64,000 nucleotides of DNA from the NCBI RefSeq assembly GCF_008831285.2, contig NC_045140.1, positions 20,520,370 to 20,584,369 on the forward strand, given 5' to 3'. Positions 25,761-39,104 of the stretch are shown here, in pieces (positions within the stretch are counted from its first letter, which is position 1; each line of letters begins with the position of its first letter). The stretch is from Nymphaea colorata. Taxonomy: Eukaryota > Streptophyta > Magnoliopsida > Nymphaeales > Nymphaeaceae. Under the pieces are notes generated by a model. It was not told the DNA's origin. It saw only the letters and a program-made list of their open reading frames with translations, and did no database searches. Made by a program: the position numbers and the translations under genes.

Positions 25761-27735
25761 TATGAGACTGAGCATTGTACATCTTTAAAATGGTTGGAGC
25801 GATGTGGATAGGGATGGAGCCTAGCCCCTATACCAGGTCTAGTGGGTCCTAAGCAGGGACCAATGGGGTGGGGATGGGCCGGCTAGCTGGTCTTACCTTT
25901 AGGTAGTAGTTGTTTACCACGTATCTAATATCAGATGCTCTTAGATCCATGGATCAAATCTATCTTTTTTCTTTTTTTACATGTAGCATGTAGCATGGAT
26001 TTGAGATTCATGATCCAATGCCTTTGAAGTCCCCAACTTGTTTTAAGAGGGGATCTTACATGGCACATCTAAGAACTGAAATGCTACGCTTTTGGAAAAA
26101 AAAAATATTGTTTAAACAAACAAGGGGTTTGAGACCTATAGTTGAAATAAAAAGCGAAGAATATTGTGGTTTCGAGCAGCAGATCCACAAAATTTAAGTT
26201 CTTCATATCAACTTCGGATTTCAAGTATAATGCGATCAAACGCACCCTTATCTTATGAGAAAATGAATAAGAGACGAGGGGGTTGGACTTCAAACCCTTC
26301 AATTTTGAAGAAGATAAAGAATGCAGCAGCTAGGGTGTCGACTTAGTTGGCAGAATCTAGTAGCCCATCTATTCTTGCTTAATAAAAAGAAGTCGTGCTT
26401 TGTTGGGATATTAGAGAACATTGTTGCGTCTTGATTATTAAAACGCTAAAAGAACAAAAAAAATCAGTAAGAAAAAAAGGAAAAACTGGTTCATCCAGCG
26501 ATTTTCATTAACTTACAAAAGTTAATAAAAAAGGGAAATGCAATCGCAATTCCAATGGGTGGTGGTAAAAGCGGTCTACTTCAAGTGGGACTATGTTTCA
26601 AATTCAAAACCCCTGGTTATTTTCACCATTCAATATATTGTTTCTCTAACCATAAAAACAAAAAAAAACAAAAAGGGTGCCTTAGATTCATATCTAAAAC
26701 CCGAGCTAGATGCTCAAAACTTGAGCTTGGATTCTGCCTTTTTAAAATAAAAAATTATATTTTTAAAAAATATAAAATAAATTTTTAATATAAGATATAT
26801 TATTAATAATAAAATATATATTATTAACAAATAAAAACAATATTAAAAACTTATCAAACCAAATTGAGTCTCGTCGAATCGACCCAAATCGATTTTTTCC
26901 AACCCAACCCAACAATGACTGGAGCGGTGTGGCCTCTCTCTTCAAAATGTGAAAAGAAGCATCTTAACCTAACTAATTTTCACTCGTTATAGTCGAACTA
27001 TTCATGAAATTCGATTGAAGAATGAAGGCAGCATCTCTTTTCCTTTTTCCTGAAAATGATGCCGGCCGGCCTACCGTTCTAGCTACCTAGTTTTACTGAA
27101 AGCATCAGAGTGGGAAAACCAAGAGACAGAATTTACAGCAAAAGACTGTGATGGATGCTCAACTCAACTGAATCTAAGTCCTTGCTGTCTATCGATCGGT
27201 ACCATATCCACCTTTCTTTTTAGGCGGAATCTTGTTCTGTTTTTTTTTTTCTTTTTTGTTCTTATTCAAACTATTCAATTCATTAAATAGCAATTTGATA
27301 TAAAAAAAAAAGGTGCTGCTCTTAACACTTTCGGCCGTTGTTCGGTTCACTAATATTTGTTGATAAAAAAGTGATAAGATAAGAACAAAAGAACTCCTCC
27401 CCGTAGGCGTCATAAGATGCTCTTCTCGAGTCCTTTTTATAAGTATAGGAAGGTGTGCAAGTGCGATTGAATGTCTTACGAATTTGTACCATTTTTTTTT
27501 ACCTTAAAAGTATTACTTTATAATTTTAATGCGAGGCTTGCTTTGCAGGGGTGAATAAACTCTAGGTCGACTGGTTAAAACTTGGCTCGTGAACCAATTC
27601 GACCCGAGTCATTTACTTAACAAGTCGATCTCGAGTTCATGAGTCGATTCATTCAAACAATCGAGTTGATTTCGAGTTCGAGCCTTAATCGATTTTGTTG
27701 AGCCTTAATTAAGTTGATATAGTCAAACAAGTTTG

Positions 27736-27990
27736 CGAGTTTGTCGATGTTTAATCGAGTTGAGTTCACGTAACGATGAATATCAATTTTATTTATACGA
27801 GTTTGTTGAGGCTTAACCGAGTCAAACTCAAGCTTCATGCGCAATGATGAATACCAATTCTATACAAACGAGTTTGTCGAGGCTTAATCGAGTTGAACTC
27901 AAGCTCTACGCGTAATGATGAATATTAATTCTATTCCAACGAGTTTGTCGAGTCTTATCGAGTTGAGTTCAAGTTCAACATGTAACTATC
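27736..27990. repeat. Tandem array with unit of about 71 bp
   Basis: The word CGAGTTTG begins at 27736, 27798, 27869 and 27940, so the spacing is 62, 71 and 71 bp. Each unit continues with a GTCGAGGCTTAATCGAGT-like segment, a CAAGCT segment and an AATGATGAATA segment. Copies have diverged by substitutions; the last copy is truncated near 27990. Confidence 0.85.
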
Positions 27991-28020
27991 AGGTCGAGCT
28001 CAAGTTGCTTCTGTCGAGCT

Positions 28021-28165
28021 ATTCTCGAACTCAAGCCAAATCAAGCTTGAGGTTTCATTAGTCGAGTCGAGTCTGAGTTTAAACTTACTCAACTCATTCT
28101 CGAACTCAAGTCGAATCAAACTTGAGGTTTCATTAGTCGAGTCGAGTTCGAGCTGACTCAACTCA
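28021..28165. repeat. Direct repeat pair, period 75 bp
   Basis: ATTCTCGAACTCAAG starts at 28021 and again at 28096; both copies run on through AAACTTGAGG/AAGCTTGAGG and TTTCATTAGTCGAGTCGAGT. It adjoins the 71-bp array but has a different unit sequence. Confidence 0.85.
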
Positions 28166-29112
28166 AACTCCACTAACCTGGTGTTCACCCCCATTGTTTT
28201 GAAATATCAGTTGGCCCAAGTGCCCAGCCCGTACCGTTGTTCCTCAACCCTACTTAGATATTAGTTGACATGAATCTTTTGCGTTGAAAGTGGAGAAGGT
28301 TCACTCGGGCTGTTACATTATAAAAATAATAATGTTGGCAGCATAAACTTTCACATATTTCAATGTAATGTTATTCCATTCAGGGTAAAAATTGTTGAGC
28401 GGTAAACAAACAAATTAGAAATATAAGACCCACACTTGAGATTATACCCAAAATTCAGCCTCTAGGTGAAAGATTACCAATAAATTATCATTTTCAAATA
28501 GTTCGATGGGTTATATACTATTTTGGGCATACCATGCACAAGTAACTATCATATCTTTTACGTACTAGATTTACTCGGTTATTGATTTCAAAAAGATCAA
28601 ATAGAAGGATTAAATTATAAATATAGAAAGATAAATTTTTTTTTTAAGAGTTTAAAGTCCCCCTCGACAAAGACGAAATTTTATGTAAGCAATCTCATTT
28701 GTTTAACTCTTGTTCTTCTTTTAAAAATAGTTCTTTTTCTCAAAAAAAAAAAATCATATCCAGCATTCAATCTATTTGCATTAATATTCTATATGATTTG
28801 CATTAAAGCACCAATCCCTATCATCCCAAGACTCTATCCGACGCAGCCGTTGTCTGTCCTTTATCACTTTTGGCGAAAAGAAGCCGAAATCCGTTTTGGC
28901 CCTACAAAGTAGGGCGCCTTGAAATCAGTTCGTCTTGGAAATTGCCCTCTTAACTTTAACTACTAGTGTAACTGCAACTTTAAAATAAAGGGTTTCCCAT
29001 ACTTCGTTTGAGAACCCTCTTTTCAGCCAAGCTTTGTAAAAGGGCTTCATAATTTAAAGGATTAAATTATAACCAGCTATTTGCAGTCTTAAATATTGCC
29101 TTTCAAGATAAG

Positions 29113-29136
29113 ATATATATATATATATATATATAT
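29113..29136. repeat. (AT)n microsatellite
   Basis: About 24 bp of alternating AT, intergenic. Confidence 0.95.
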
Positions 29137-32100
29137 GTCAATTTACGCATCTTATGATTAAATGAAGTCCTTTAGGCCCCAAGAAAAATACGGTAGATTG
29201 GGTGGTTTTTTTCAATTTCGTACGGCTTCAACCGTGTCATCAAACGGAGAAAAAAAATCCACGCAAAAAAGGCTCGATCGGGGTAAGTTTCCCCTGGATT
29301 TTTTTTTTGCCCGTTACCTTCATTCTTCGTGTCCTGTCTCTTCTCTGTCACCACCGCCTCTTCCTCTTCTGTCGCCACCACCTCTTCCTGCCTCGACCGA
29401 GTTTGGTTGAGCTCACGGCAGCGTCTCCTTCACTCTCTTGTTCAAGTATGAAATGTGAACCCTCTTTTGCTCTCTCTCTCTCTCTACCTCCCATTCCCTC
29501 TTGCTCCTTGTCTCTCTCTATCTCCGTCCATCTTGCCCCAACCTGCCTCCCTGCTGATTGAACAAGAGAAGGGGCGGTTCTGCGTTCCCCATAAAACTCC
29601 ATTGGTGTGGTGGGCGTCAAAACATGATTTTGATTGTTAACATGATTATCCTTATCTTCATCAGTGTAATTTGGGCGTATCAAAGATGCCCTAATCGAGT
29701 CCTCGACATTGAATCCCTGCGCCGGCATGGATATCCCCTTCTCCAGATGAGGGATGTCCGGCTTCACCTTCTCCCCTCACCAAGACGACGAACACTCAAT
29801 TTTTTACCTCCAAAAAGATTTCCAAGCCATCAAACATGGCCTGAAAATAGAAAAAGGAAACTTTACCTTAGGTAAACTTACCCTGGAATTTTTCCCTTGA
29901 AAAAATCTTCCCTCTGAAAAAATCCAAGCCATCAAACGTGGCAGCAGTTGACAGGAAACTTGAAGACCATATTAGAAAAATATGCTTTTCTTGTACCGGC
30001 CGTTTTCCGATACTCACGATATTATACGTGTATGTGTTTATGCACCAATCTTGCGATGAAAGTTTTGTTGCTTAATACACTTCAATGTGTTTGTGTTTCA
30101 CTTGTCACTTCCTTTTATAGCTACCATTTGGGTCTTATATGACTAGATGGATCAACGGGAATTTAACTTGGGTCCAAATCCATTTCGGATCTAAATTTGG
30201 AGTAGGTTGTATAAATTTTTTGCTATGGAGGGATTACTGTTCGCAGTCAATGAGAGTTGCGTTTGGGTTGGCGATAAGCCATTAACTTGATTTAACCCTT
30301 TACCTTACAGTCAGGTACAACTAACGATTGAGTTAGAATAGTGAAACATCAAACCATTCAGATCCAGATCCAGATCTGGGTCCGTATTATGATAAATCAG
30401 ATCCATAACACTCCGTGCATGTTTTAACATTAAATTATCATTTTCCACCAGAGGTTAATGATATCCGTTCAGCGGTTTATGATGTAGAAATTTTGTCCAA
30501 ATCATGTCGGCCGTCGACTCTAAAGAAATCAGATGATAGGGATTAAAATTAAATAAATAGAAGTGAAGTTATTTTCTTCAAACATCCAAAAAAACCCCAT
30601 TAATAAAACTCGGTGGTTGAATTTCATAAGATCTGTTTTTTGTTTGTGGTTAGCATTCATAAGATCTGATTGTTGTTTTCTGATTATAATTGGATCCAGA
30701 TCTGGACGTGCAATTCAATTCCTCAACTGGACGTCCAAGAAGAAAAGATCAAACGCATCAAGCCCAAGTTTGGTTAAACGTCTAGACCTGAAACCCGAAC
30801 CCGATTAAGTGATAAGTCAATCTCTAAGCCCAAAACCAAACCCAATTAGCTCGGATCGCGAGGCCTGGGTCCGAACCGTCTAGCTTCGTACATGTCCACC
30901 AAACCGGAAGTATGTGGGCAGAGGGTACCTTGCCTGGGAAAGGGCATGCAAGATCCCCACTTATCATGAGAAATGGTTTCCCCATGGAGAGAGTGCGTCT
31001 GTTGCTATTTGACAAAGGCGTGGAGCCCATGTCCCATTCAAAGGCACCCACTTTCTTACAAGAAGGGGCCATTTTGGACCCAGAAGAAGAAGCCCACTGG
31101 TCGAAACCAGACCGTATGCCTCGCTCTGAACCCACCAAGGCACGACCATCATGTGATCCAACCAGCTTCATTGCACCCCGCTCGGGATACACTCTCACGT
31201 TGCCAGGTTCTTCTTGGCGATCATCTCATTTGTCTGCTTCTCCACTCCGTCTCCTTCTTCCCTTCTCCATTTGCCTCCACCTGCTTCATCTGATCACCGA
31301 AATCCTTGTTGCTTGAATGGTCCTGACTGATGATCTAAAACGGCCCTTCTCCGGCACAAATTCTTTATCAATGTACATGTCTTCTTATTGCTTAAGAGTT
31401 TGATCAAGGCTAAAGTGCGGTGTTGAGATTTTGAAGGGGCATTTGATAAGAAGAATATCGTGTCTTTGGAACGTATGTTCTTATTGCACATGTTCTAAGA
31501 ACACCATGTTCTTGTTTCGAGAAACGTAGTGTAATCATGTCCAGCATTTAATTACTCTATTTAGATACATGATTAATAACCACACCATATATATATATAG
31601 TGTCTTTGCAACACATATTGTAAAAACATGTGTTTCATGACATTGAATCAGTACACATAATTTTTAAGTAACATGACATTGAATCAGACTACTGTAGAAC
31701 AGAAATATCTTTAGACAATTCATAACATAAAGAATAGGAAAAAAAATGCATGGATCCTCTACAGTGATGAGAAAGGTGATCTAACTTTTCCTCTTCTTGT
31801 TTTTTGCGTTTTTGTGCCATAATTGAGACACAAGGACCACTTGAATCTTCTGGAGCAGGACTGTCAAATATCAATATGGGAGAGCAAAGATCAGGCGACC
31901 ATGCAAGTTTGCTGAACTTTCTTGTTCAACCACCATGGCTGTCCATTCAAGTGGTCAATACCACAGCCGGCAGTGCCGCCGACGGCAGCGGCACGTGGGT
32001 GAACTATGTGCGCGCCATCTGTTTGTCGGCCAAGCAACAGCCAAACGGTCAGTGAAGATGCCAAAACACCACGGATGAGCATATGGACCAGTTGCAGGAA

Positions 32101-32267
32101 AGCCATGTCTGGTACACAAGGTGGGCTTTGGCACACCACATGCAGAGTCCATTGGACCCCAAAATTGACTCAACTTGTTGGACCACAATACACATCATGC
32201 CTTTGTTTGGTTCCATAGATTTTGTCTGGGTGGTGTTGTGCACTACACGTTCTGGCTCTTACCACGT

Positions 32268-32333
32268 CTCATAAACTGCACCCAACTGGGCTGCTTCAGA
32301 CTCATAAACTGCACCCAACTCGGCTGCTTCAGA
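32268..32333. repeat. 33-bp tandem duplication (two copies)
   Basis: Two adjacent 33-bp copies beginning CTCATAAACTGCACCCAAC (32268-32300 and 32301-32333) differ at one position (GGG against CGG). Near identity implies a recent event. It sits about 60 bp before a tRNA-like SINE candidate. Confidence 0.95.
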
Positions 32334-32389
32334 CTGCGTGACCTATGTCCAAAGGTGTCTCATCTGCACATCGACATCTCTAGCTATAC

Positions 32390-32560
32390 TTGTCGAGAGG
32401 TGGTAGCGTCCTGGGCGGCAAGGTGGGTCCGACTCCTCTAAGAACTTAGGTTCGAGCCTTGGAGTAGTCACTGTCACGTTTCAATGTACTCTACCTCTAG
32501 ACTGTAGAATGTCTCAAAGCATGTCCTATGAAAACCCAGGGGGGCGGACACAAGGGGGGC
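32390..32560 (+). mobile_element. Candidate tRNA-derived SINE remnant
   Basis: A-box-like TAGCGTCCTGG at 32404-32414 and B-box-like GGTTCGAGCCT at 32449-32459 have starts 45 bp apart, matching the spacing of an RNA polymerase III tRNA promoter. The sequence does not fold as a tRNA because the acceptor and anticodon arms do not pair. A non-coding body follows with TGTACTCTACCTCTAGAC and a G-rich segment. This is the architecture of plant SINEs. Target-site duplications and a poly(A/T) tail were not identified, so the boundaries are approximate. Confidence 0.5.
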
Positions 32561-32599
32561 AATGGCCTCTCTTAAGAGCGGTGGAATGAACCACTCATC

Positions 32600-33830
32600 C
32601 AATGTTCACATATATGGATTGAAATTGGGATTTGATAGTCTAGTATACCCCATCTGAACATGATTTCAAATTTACAATCCAAATCCAAACTGAATGGGAC
32701 TTTTGTTTTCTGATCGAAATCCAAATCTGACTTAGATACACAACCAAATTCAAACCCTTCTTTTGGAATATATGGATAGTGGATGTAGAATATTTACTTG
32801 AAACTGGATTTGAATTAGAATCCGAGTTTGAATCCGATCATATGTTTATTTAAAATTGAATCCAATTCCAAATCTGATCGGATGCTATTTCTTGAATCTG
32901 AACCGGATTTGATTTCTTAATTGGGTGTTCAATGTTTTTCATCAGCCTCTACATGTCGATACTTGAGTAGAGTAATTCTAACAATTTTAATATGTTTCTT
33001 AAGTTTTGTAATTTTAAAAAGGGTATTTGCCAGAACACCACGTACGCAAGAATTTCGGATGATGGTGAATCTGATATTCACAACATTGGACACCAAAACG
33101 TAAAATCATTTCCACTGGGGTTTGATTAAGGGTTGTTAATGGGGTTGGATCTGCTATCAGGATTTTGTTATATATTTTTCTCATAGAACGTCACTCAAGA
33201 TGTTTAGCCGTTAGATCGAGCCATTGAATCAAATAATAAGAAATGTTCATGAGCCACATCTAAATCGGATATACTCTTAATCATATTCACTTTTTAATAT
33301 TCGGATTCAAATATGAGTTAAGAAAAGTCGAATCCGAACATGAAATTCATTCCAAATCAATTATTGCATCTATATCTGAATCAAAATTTTGAACCGAATC
33401 AAACTGATTTTAAAATGTATGAGCATTAGATGTAGGACTAAATTTGATTAAAAAATGATCAGATGTCATTTCTTAGATCTAAATTTAATCTGATTTCTTA
33501 ATCATATACAAATTTTTTTTCTTCAAGTACCAGATAGTCAATCCAAATCGAATATGTCGGCATCCCTAGCCAACGGCCATAGGAAACCATGCACATATCT
33601 TGACTGGAATTCAGATCCGACCGAAGGAAAGTTTGTGTATCATATCCAAATCCAAATTTTAAAGTCACAAACAAACTGAATTGCCCCCAATCCGACTTTT
33701 AGATGCACTTCAAACGTTGAACTATATTGTACGGATATTGAGATGTTGCCTAAAACCAAATCGGAGTCTGAGCAGACACCTATTTAAAGCTAAATGGGAA
33801 TCTAATTGAATATATATCATTTCAATAAAA
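32600..33830. repeat. Degenerate AATCCGAAT/AATCCAAAT word repeat
   Basis: For more than 1 kb the sequence is dominated by variants of TCCGAATT, AATCCAAAT, AAATCTGATC and their complements, without an exact period and without coding potential. Similar text occurs at 30.35-30.42 and 34.98-35.29 kb. It is probably decayed element DNA of an unassigned family. Confidence 0.6.
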
Positions 33831-36313
33831 TTTCTTAATCATATCCGACTTATTTGAAAGAAGCCATTGATTCACATCCGTCCGTCGTAATTACACGGAA
33901 AGTCACCGGCACGGCCGCCGCTGTTAGATGAAAGCAACTGCTGCCACGACCGCTCCCAATCGGCGGCAAGCATCATAAGAAGGGACTCCTGTGACCACCA
34001 GCATGCATTGAGAAAGAAAGATTCATCTTTAAGTACGGCCTTATATATATACAAAAGAGATACTATTCAACATTGCGTCTTCTTAGGGTAGGTGGTCTCT
34101 GCAGTGTAGAGGTTGCACGTTCTTCCCTTGCGCCTTGTCACTCTCCACAGGAAAATCTCTCACCGGGGGTCCGGCCATGGCCCAGCGTACATTGAATTTC
34201 AAGTTTCCAAGAATAAAAAAAAAGTTGTGTTTGACAAGTTCGTTTCATCCTTTTCTGAGTCAGAGATCGGCAAACAAGGACGGAACTACAATCTTTTTTT
34301 TTTTTTTTTTGTTAGGGCCGAACTATAGTTTTTAAAAACTTAACAAAAGTCAAAATATATATATATTTTTTAAATTTATATACGTTTAAAAATTTTAAAA
34401 TTTACTTATAATATTGGTACTAAAACAATCTATTGGCATATATACAGCGGTGCGCTTAAAACTATGAGAGTTTTTGAATTAGTGCTCCTGAATCCAAAAT
34501 CGCATAATGATAAATATTGTCTCTCGTTTCTCAAGCAAAGTAGGTAAAATACAGCAAAGAAGCTCAAGTTCCGCACTTTATTTGGATTCTACAACAGTGA
34601 GAAAGATCACGAAAGAATATTTGAAAAGAAAGAAGAGGGATTCAAAGAATTTTCCTTGCAGTTCATTCTTGAGTAGGTTGCCATCTTTTTGAGCAAAGGT
34701 GGATGTCACATGTTGAGCAATCTATTGAGGCAACAAGCGAGCACTGGAATTATACAGTAGGCCATTAATGAAGCTATCGCCAGGTAGTTTGGAATCTAAA
34801 AGTGGACCACTCATCGAGTGGTGCACGACGCACTCACTCGTGCATCTATGCTCCCTAAGCAAGATCCTCTAGACTAGGGAAGGTCGGTGTCGGGAGGTGT
34901 GCTCGATCGTGTTTGCTTCAAAATTATGCACCTACTGTGCTCGGCCTAACCGGATTTTACGTTTTTGAATTCAAAATAACTAAGGAATGAGGTCCATTTG
35001 TACTCAAATTCAGATTTAAATCTGATCTATATCCAACTTCGTTTTCACATTTTGATTTTGAATTCAACATTTACACACGCAGGTGAATCCTGATGATGAT
35101 ATGTGAACAACCAACTTTCAAGATATATAGGATTTTATTTGAAGCTGGACGTCTATGATACGTCAAGGACCGGCTTTCAAAATGTATATGGATATCATAT
35201 ATGGAACATTTATCTGAAGCTGAGTAGGAACCCAAGTTCAATTTGATGTTTATATTTAAAACCACATGCGGATGGATCCAAATCTGATTTTTTTGAAGTA
35301 AATCGGTCGAATTCAGCCACCTCCTTTCCCGTCAGCCATAAAAGTACATCTCCCATTAATTTCGCAAGTCATTCCATGAGTCGTCATCAAATCCTGTCCT
35401 GCCCAAGTAAGGTCTGGGCATGATGCAGGGTCGCTCATGTTTCGTTTTTGTCGCCGTCCTCAGTCACGTTGTTTACTTACTCTTCCCTCCCACTCAATTC
35501 ACCCTTAGATTTCAGAAATGTTTTAGTTTCAGACATTGTAGCTAGCAGTGTAAAAGCCTAATTTAGCACTGATTCATCTTATTATAGCAATTGATTGGAT
35601 GCATATAATTGCCTAGGTTATAAAAAATTTTACAAAGGTTTACACAAGCAGTTGCCCACACCAACCCCATGATAGTTCGGTGATTGGTCGTATTCAACCC
35701 CCTTGCATTGAAAGCTTTAAAACCAGTTGCTTATGCTTAGCATCGTCTACTTAAAATCTTGTTACATAGTTTTGTTAAACCTCATTTTTTTATAAAACCC
35801 GGTTTTTGTAAGGGAGTAAATAAGTTGGCATCCAAATTTATTCACAAAAAAATAATGAGTTTTGGTCTTATCACATACTGGCTTTTCAAAACTTATTAAA
35901 AAAATCAATATTTTGTAAAGTTGATTAGTTTTCACAAAGCCAGTTTTTTTGAGTTTGCCATCCAAACGCTGCCTCAGCTTTGACATGAAAACTAGATTTG
36001 ATACACAAACTTAACCTGATTTTCGACCTGGTTTTTAGTGGAATTCAAAGTTTAGAAAAGGATCCCTGGCGTTCTTGATCTTCATTTGTTTTCAGGAAGA
36101 CCAATGAATATGCGGACTTGATGTTAAAACCAACGAGCGTATGATGTGAAAATTTTACGCATCTGGGTTCCAAAATACCTTGTGAAAGAAAAAAGTCATG
36201 GTTTTCCCTTTTCTCCCCACAACAAACAGTACTGCCTCGTGCATGTGATGTTTCTAAAAGATGCAACAATGACGTGCTCTAAAGTGGCTGAAAAGTGTCA
36301 AATATCAAAGACA

Positions 36314-36336
36314 CCACACACACACACACACACACC
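36314..36336. repeat. (CA)n microsatellite
   Basis: About 23 bp of alternating CA in an intergenic region. Confidence 0.95.
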
Positions 36337-36710
36337 TCCCACTCTCTCTAGAATTATGTCTGTACGTTTACCATGCCTGTAGTTTTCTCACTCACACACA
36401 GTTACTGTAATGTTAAAATATATGCTATTAAATATCCAGGTATTTGTAGGTGTAAGTTTGTTCCGTGTTCCTTTGTAGGTGTAAGTTTTCTTGATTCATA
36501 TCTTAATGTACAACCAACGTTAAAAAAAAAAAAACAAAAAAAATTACCTATGCTTAAAATTTATCTATTTAAGTACAACTTTATTTCTGGCAATAAAGTT
36601 CCAGTACCTGTTAAAAATTCGGGACACATTGTTTTACATTTGTTTTTTGCAGGCACTTTTTATAACTATTTAAAATGAAATACCACATATTTAAATATAA
36701 TTATATATAC

Positions 36711-37090
36711 GAATGACTCTAGTTTTTTAGAATTACTAGCCATCTGGTCTTCATCGTTTGATTTAATATGATAGACGATTAGAAGAAAAATATTATGAAT
36801 ATTTTTGTCATTTTATATAAGTTTACAAATTTTTCTCAATGTTTTTCTCTCAAGTAATCTATTTGTTTGAGGTGGACGGTTTTGGTTAAATGCTTAAGTG
36901 GCTCTAGTTTTTTAGAATTATTAGCCATCTAATTTGCATCGTTTGATTTAACATGATAAACTGTTAAAAGAAAAATAAAAAGAAAAAAGTGATGAATATT
37001 TGTCATTTTATATTTTTTTTCAATGTTTTTCTCTCAATTAATCCATTTATTTGAAATAGGCCGTTTTAGTTAGATGATTAAATGACTAGC
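36711..37090. repeat. Diverged tandem repeat, two units of about 190 bp
   Basis: Unit 1 (36711-36900) and unit 2 (36901-37090) share CTCTAGTTTTTTAGAATTA at their starts, CATCGTTTGATTTAA, a GTCATTTTATAT segment and CAATGTTTTTCTCTCAA in the same order. Indels and substitutions separate the copies. A further boundary word (AAATGACTAGC) ends unit 2 just before an AT microsatellite, suggesting a longer ancestral array. Confidence 0.85.
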
Positions 37091-37091
37091 T

Positions 37092-37115
37092 TATATATAT
37101 ATATATATATATATA
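37092..37115. repeat. (AT)n microsatellite
   Basis: About 24 bp of alternating AT abutting the 190-bp tandem pair. Confidence 0.95.
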
Positions 37116-38156
37116 AAAGAGAGCGCCATCATCACCGGTTCATAACGTATGCGCTGTGCAGGACGGTGAAAAAAAATGACAGTACAACGATAGCGATGTA
37201 GACGTACACGCTGAATTCTCTTTTAGAACCCGTAGAAACATTCCGTTTAAGACTCAATTTTAGTTAAGATTCAGATTGGATTTGTAGGTCCAGAGCAATT
37301 AACAACATTTTTTTCTTTTTACTTTAATATGTGACTAAAGCTCGTGGGTAAGCGGGCAATATGATCCCCAAGGGGTTGATTAAGTCGGGGCTGATAAGCG
37401 ACCAGTTTTCACTTCAAATTTTAGTTTTCTGCTGTAAACAAGAGCCGCCATGCTTTTTCATTGAGAGCACCTCCATTGTTCTGATCAAGACGTTGTGTAG
37501 AGACGGTGCAAGTTGAAGCATGATGAAAATGGCATCTCGACGCTCCAAAACAAGCCATGGTAGAATGACTGCAATGAAGTACCAAGCATCATTGGAAGCT
37601 TTTCCTGAAACACAGGACTGCAATGAAGCAGAGATGTATCTTTCCAAGCATACGATGATGGCAGATCAGTGAAGCTACCTTGAAATTGAAACTTGAAGAT
37701 CCCACTCCTGCATTAAATGGGAGTCTGGACAGAACCAAAAGGCCTTTTTGACAATCGATGCCTGTCCATATGGACAAATGACATTAAATGATTTGGAAGA
37801 ATATGCTTTCCGAGACGCCATGGTTTTGGCAGTGACAGACTTGGAGAATAAATATTAATTGAGTCTTTCTATGATGACAAAATATAAGAATAGCAATATA
37901 AAAATCTGGATGTTAACATCCACCTACCATGGATTCAGCCATTGGGGGCTCAACTACTGTTCAAGAGATTTGGGTCCAGTCTCGGTCTGCATCTGGGAGC
38001 CTGCACCATTAATCTCCAGCCGTTTTTCATTTTTTTCCGTATCGCAGGTGCAACGAAAGTTCAGAATGAGCAACAGAGTGTTGTTCGTGCTCGGATGCTG
38101 GCTAGCTCAATAGAAGATACAAGTATACAATTGGAGCTGCGCCAGTTTGAAAATTT

Positions 38157-38178
38157 AGAGAGAGAGAGAGAGAGAGGA
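38157..38178. repeat. (GA)n microsatellite
   Basis: About 22 bp of alternating GA in intergenic DNA. Confidence 0.95.
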
Positions 38179-38859
38179 ATGTTCTTTGTGACATTTAAAA
38201 AGTTTAGTTTCGTATATAAGATTGTGAGAAATCTTCAATGACTTAAAAAGTGATTGTTAAATTATTAGTTACCTTAGTTTTTATCCTTTTACGGGTCGAA
38301 GCCAAATCTATTAGAGGCTCAAGCCAAGTGCGAGCAGGTTGTTCTAGTGATATCAGTATCAAAGCACGTTTCAACACTTGGACATAAAGTCTCACATGTA
38401 TATGCTCTAGGGTGGATGAATTTTACCATCATAAAATTATTTTAGTCATGTATTGAAAATTGTAAAAGATCTTTAAAGACTTTTAAATAAGTTGTTAAGT
38501 GATTAGTGGATTCAGTCGTTATACTCTTTATCAGCAGCCATTACCAAGTAGTTTAGAGCTCATTATTGATGAAATGGATAAGCTTGAAACGTAAAATTGG
38601 TCTAAAAAAAAAAACTCAATCCCTTTCGACCCAAAAGGGGCGTCTCTTTGATATTAATGGGTTGCTGTTTCCCGCAGCCGTGAGAAATGGAATCACCTGT
38701 GCTGAGATGTGAATCAATTTTCCATGGGAAGAGGCGCCCTCCCAATCAACATAAGCAAGTCCTGGTGGGTTTCAAATGAAAGGAAAACAGGTTTTGGTGT
38801 GAAAGAGATGCAGCGCAGTCCTCCGTTTGAGAAGCAACTTTCCATGGGAAAAGGTCACC

Positions 38860-39104
38860 TTTGGGCAACAGTAACACATCATTATTGTTTGATTAATTTA
38901 TCACAAAAAGTGTCTTATGTTTGGCTAAATGCATCTTTAATAAAACTGAACGTTACGTGCCAATATGTCAGACCCATAAAGTTCTAAATACTTGAGTTTG
39001 GATGAAAAGTGTCTTATGTTTGGCAACACATTGTTTCATTAATTTATCACAAAAAATAATATAAAAGTTTCACAGGACAATAACAATTTATTACTATTGC
39101 CAAA
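38860..39104. mobile_element. Candidate MITE-like element, about 245 bp
   Basis: The left end reads TTTGGGCAACAGTAACA and the complement of the right end reads TTTGGCAATAGTAATAA, an imperfect inverted repeat. Inside, TTAATTTATCACAAAAA and AAAGTGTCTTATGTTTGGC each occur twice in direct orientation. It has no coding capacity. The form fits a non-autonomous DNA transposon remnant; superfamily and target-site duplication were not determined. Confidence 0.4.

Noticed and set aside
29162..29875. Several overlapping open frames around 29.2-29.9 kb
   Set aside because: CT/GA-rich low-complexity DNA gives Ser/Leu/Pro or Arg/Glu-rich translations in every frame.
30824..31316. Open frames on both strands near 31 kb
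   Set aside because: No domain seen and no frame stands out over the others; may be decayed repeat DNA.
31954..32243. Overlapping frames near a TCCATGGAC/GTGGGTG region
   Set aside because: Frames are open on both strands by chance and no homologous family is apparent.
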